Source: Gammaproteobacteria bacterium (GTDB lineage Bacteria > Pseudomonadota > Gammaproteobacteria > Methylococcales > Methylomonadaceae). From it: a stretch of DNA of 5,563 bases. Positions 5,247-5,563 of the stretch are shown piece after piece; position 1 is the first letter of the stretch; the number at the start of each line of letters is the position of its first letter. The notes beneath the pieces were generated by a model. It saw nothing but the letters and a program-made list of their open reading frames with translations. It was not told the DNA's origin and made no database searches. The DNA lies in NCBI GenBank assembly GCA_024511045.1, contig JANEMG010000176.1:1-5563 (forward strand). Reading direction: 5' to 3'. Both the position numbers and the translations under genes were made by a program.

Positions 5247-5563
5247 TTATTGTTCCCAGAAAGTTCCCGGAGACAGGCCGGCCGCGGCGCCGGTCAGGCG
5301 TCCCCCGCTGTGTGTTTTCAATAGCCTGTAGATTTCACCGGCGGCTTTTTGTTCTGCCGCTCCCCAGCTGCTGATGCGCCCTGCACAGTATCTCTGGCGC
5401 AGAAGTTTTCGGGTGTCGGGATCATCTGCCTTGACCAAAGGCTGGATCTGCTGCCAGGCGCTGTCCGATGTGCAAAGCAGATCCCTGGCCTGCCGGGTCG
5501 CCTGGAAAAACTGCCGCAGTGCCTGTCGATGCGTCTCTCCCCAGCCCGCCTCGAAGACATAGC
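5247..5563 (-). CDS. ABC transporter substrate-binding protein, SsuA/NMT1-like (C-terminal part)
   Basis: Only the last 104 residues are in the window; the frame is open to the right edge (first complete codon at 5561-5559) and stops at TAA 5247-5249. It reads YVFEAGWGETHRQALRQFFQ and continues with ARDLLCTSDSAWQQIQPLVK and RKLLRQRYCAGRI. The pattern of an amphipathic helix, a short 'LL-x-S-D-x-W' stretch and then 'LRQRY-x-AG' is what I expect from the C-terminal lobe of SsuA/NMT1-type periplasmic binding proteins, whose last helices pack against the hinge. Its position before a matching permease and ATPase supports the call. The ligand pocket and signal peptide are out of view, so the substrate is unknown. 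The start lies outside the window; the in-frame TTG at 5438 falls mid-domain and is not the start. Confidence 0.8.
   Translation of the reverse strand, partial: YVFEAGWGETHRQALRQFFQATRQARDLLCTSDSAWQQIQPLVKADDPDTRKLLRQRYCAGRISSWGAAEQKAAGEIYRLLKTHSGGRLTGAAAGLSPGTFWEQ

Overview
The window has about 57% G+C over most of its length and every supportable gene lies on the minus strand. Together with three classes of palindromic intergenic repeat, this points to a gammaproteobacterium. Repeats built on GTTCCCACG/CGTGGGAAC arms are, from memory, common in methanotrophic and sulfur-oxidising gammaproteobacteria, but I cannot fix a genus from the sequence alone.

Layout, read in the direction of transcription (right to left): (1) 5563-5247, the C-terminal 104 residues of an ABC-transporter substrate-binding protein of the SsuA/NMT1 type, with its 5' end outside the window; (2) a 197-nt gap holding a terminator-like hairpin; (3) 5047-4274, an SsuC/TauC/NrtB-type permease; (4) 4277-3537, its ATPase, overlapping the permease stop by 4 nt (ATGA). 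These three make one importer for a small organic anion or a similar nutrient; the substrate cannot be read from the sequence. (5) 3376-3050, a 108-residue exported protein made of three copies of a YPAxxFxPKVxY motif, with its own plausible promoter and ribosome binding site. (6) 3049-2447, about 600 nt without a convincing gene but rich in palindromic repeats. (7) 2446-389, a large Wzy/WaaL-like membrane protein (O-antigen ligase/polymerase family) with a soluble C-terminal region.

The most striking observation is in gene 7. A perfect 16-bp tandem duplication (523-554) sits close to its 3' end. Removing one copy restores a clean reading frame that stops at 478-480 and gives 650 residues. 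With two copies the frame shifts at residue 637, the natural stop is missed, and translation runs 49 residues through the flank and into a palindromic repeat before stopping at 389. The final residues of the present protein are therefore encoded by intergenic repeat DNA.

The left 388 nt are AT-rich at first and carry no supportable gene. They do hold a long double-palindrome hairpin (175-222) that could terminate transcription from either side, and a perfect CRP-type half-site pair (232-247) whose target gene is not visible.
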